DNA from: Nitrosopumilus sp. BACL13 MAG-121220-bin23
GTDB lineage: Archaea; Thermoproteota; Nitrososphaeria; Nitrososphaerales; Nitrosopumilaceae
Direction of reading: 5' to 3'
NCBI GenBank assembly: GCA_001437625.1
Contig: LIAL01000052.1
Span: 1 to 8,143 of the forward strand
DNA length: 8,143 nucleotides
Positions within the stretch are counted from its first letter, which is position 1. The number at the start of each line of letters is the position of its first letter. Of the stretch, positions 7,359-8,143 are shown one piece after another. The notes beneath the pieces are model-generated. The model saw nothing but the letters and a program-made list of their open reading frames with translations, had not been told where the DNA came from and searched no databases. A program made the position numbers and the translations under genes.

Positions 7359-7359
7359 A

Positions 7360-7365
7360 TTTTTT
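7360..7365 (+). terminator. Possible oligo-T terminator after the PAC2 gene
   Basis: Six T residues begin one base after the PAC2 stop codon, in the 36-bp gap before the LysE-family gene. Archaeal termination often occurs at such U-tracts without a hairpin. In DNA this AT-rich a run of six is weak evidence, and read-through into the next gene is equally possible. Confidence 0.25.
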
Positions 7366-7394
7366 CTAGTACAGGTATAAAGTAATTAAAAAAG

Positions 7395-8024
7395 ATGATT
7401 CAGATAATAGAATTTGCAATACTAGTAACAATAATTTCAGCATCAGGTGTTATGGCACCAGGACCATTATTTGCAGCGAATATCACATATGGTTTAAGGA
7501 AAGGAGTAAAATCAGGAGTTAAAATTGCAATAGGTCATTCAATTGTAGAATTACCATTAGTAATTTTATTAGGAGTTGGAGTATTTTCGTTAGAAATATT
7601 TCCTGAATTTAGAACAATTATCTCAATTTTTGGTGCAATTACATTATTCGTATTTGCAGGCATGCAGATTAAGACCATATTTACAAAAAATAATCTTATT
7701 TCAACAAAACCAAAATATGGTCCAATAATTACTGGAATTTTACTTAGTGCACTAAATCCATTTTTTATTATATGGTGGTTAACAATAGGATTCAAATTAA
7801 TTTCAGATGCCATGTTAGTATGGGCATTTGCAGGAATACTAATTGTATTTGTATTACATATTTGGATGGATTTTGTATGGTTAGGAATTATCGCATTTCT
7901 TGCATCAAAAAGTGTTAAAATAATTTCAAATAGAAATTATAAAATTATATTATTAGGATTGAGTGTTATACTAGTTTACTTTGGAATTACATTTTTAGTA
8001 GACATATTTTTAACCACAATTTAA
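7395..8024 (+). CDS. LysE/RhtB-family amino-acid-type exporter
   Basis: Integral membrane protein of the LysE superfamily, whose characterised members export amino acids such as lysine, threonine or homoserine lactone from the cytoplasm. The 209 residues match the family's usual length of about 200. Six hydrophobic segments lie at roughly 4-28, 43-65, 72-95, 108-134, 140-168 and 182-205. Family marks are APGP at 21-24 near the end of helix 1, the Gly-rich basic loop YGLRKGVKSG before GHS at 47-49, an acidic Glu52 where members often carry an acidic residue, and LNPFFIIWW around Asn121-Pro122 in helix 4. The ATG at 7395 is the only start that keeps helix 1 whole. The TATAAAG at 7376-7382 is too close to serve it, so transcription from the PAC2 promoter is plausible. 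The exported substrate cannot be told from sequence. Confidence 0.9.
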   Translation: MIQIIEFAILVTIISASGVMAPGPLFAANITYGLRKGVKSGVKIAIGHSIVELPLVILLGVGVFSLEIFPEFRTIISIFGAITLFVFAGMQIKTIFTKNNLISTKPKYGPIITGILLSALNPFFIIWWLTIGFKLISDAMLVWAFAGILIVFVLHIWMDFVWLGIIAFLASKSVKIISNRNYKIILLGLSVILVYFGITFLVDIFLTTI

Positions 8025-8110
8025 AATTTTAATCATAGTATCACGAGGGGTTTGATAAATTTACATTTGATTCAAAATAGGTAGAGGTTCTATATCACAA
8101 GAAAATATAG

Positions 8111-8143
8111 ATGAAAGTGGAAAATAAGCATAACAATAAAAAT
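8111..8143 (+). CDS. Possible start of a further gene, cut by the window edge
   Basis: ATG 8111 opens a frame of 11 codons (MKVENKHNNKN) that runs to the right edge without a stop. An in-frame TAG directly precedes the ATG. The residues are hydrophilic and show no motif. A TATATC at 8091-8096 is too close for a leaderless promoter. The stretch is too short to tell a real gene from chance. Confidence 0.25.
   Translation, partial: MKVENKHNNKN

Noticed and set aside
7376..7382. TATAAAG as the promoter of the LysE-family gene
   Set aside because: Its centre is only 16 bp before the ATG, so transcription would start inside the gene. No later start codon would keep the first membrane helix.

Overview
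The window reads as a compact, AT-rich archaeal chromosome segment, most likely from an ammonia-oxidising Nitrososphaerota (Thaumarchaeota) of the Nitrosopumilus type. This rests on the gene set (SMC, archaeal/actinobacterial-type myo-inositol-1-phosphate synthase, PAC2-family proteasome chaperone, LysE-type exporter), on TATA-like boxes about 25-30 bp before start codons with almost no leader, and on the near absence of Shine-Dalgarno sites. The lineage is an inference from the look of the proteins and was not checked by a search.

Layout, left to right. (1) 1-905 (+): the 3' part of an oligopeptide/dipeptide ABC transporter ATPase (DppF/OppF type), with its 5' end outside the window. (2) 902-4426 (-): a full-length SMC chromosome-condensation ATPase, convergent with the ATPase; the two stop codons overlap inside one CTAG. 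(3) 4427-4609: a divergent intergenic region with a good TATA box, a 10-bp motif present three times, and an orphan strong Shine-Dalgarno site followed by a two-codon ORF. (4) 4610-5366 (+): a nitrilase-superfamily gene broken by a 19-bp tandem duplication (frameshift) and an in-frame amber codon, though its Glu-Lys-Cys catalytic residues and its promoter remain. (5) 5367-6461 (-): myo-inositol-1-phosphate synthase, convergent with the pseudogene, with stop codons exactly abutting. (6) 6462-6641: a divergent promoter region. (7) 6642-7358 (+): a PAC2-family protein ending in Met-Tyr-Arg, a possible proteasome-docking HbYX tail. (8) 7395-8024 (+): a six-helix LysE/RhtB-family exporter. (9) 8025-8143: mostly non-coding, with a possible start of another gene at 8111.

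These genes do not form one pathway. They are housekeeping or transport functions (chromosome organisation, inositol phospholipid precursor, proteasome assembly, peptide import, small-molecule export) packed with no spacer at convergent ends. I see no mobile element, CRISPR array, tRNA or rRNA. No clearly new multi-gene system is present. The most notable items are the doubly damaged nitrilase gene and the HbYX-like tail on the PAC2 protein.
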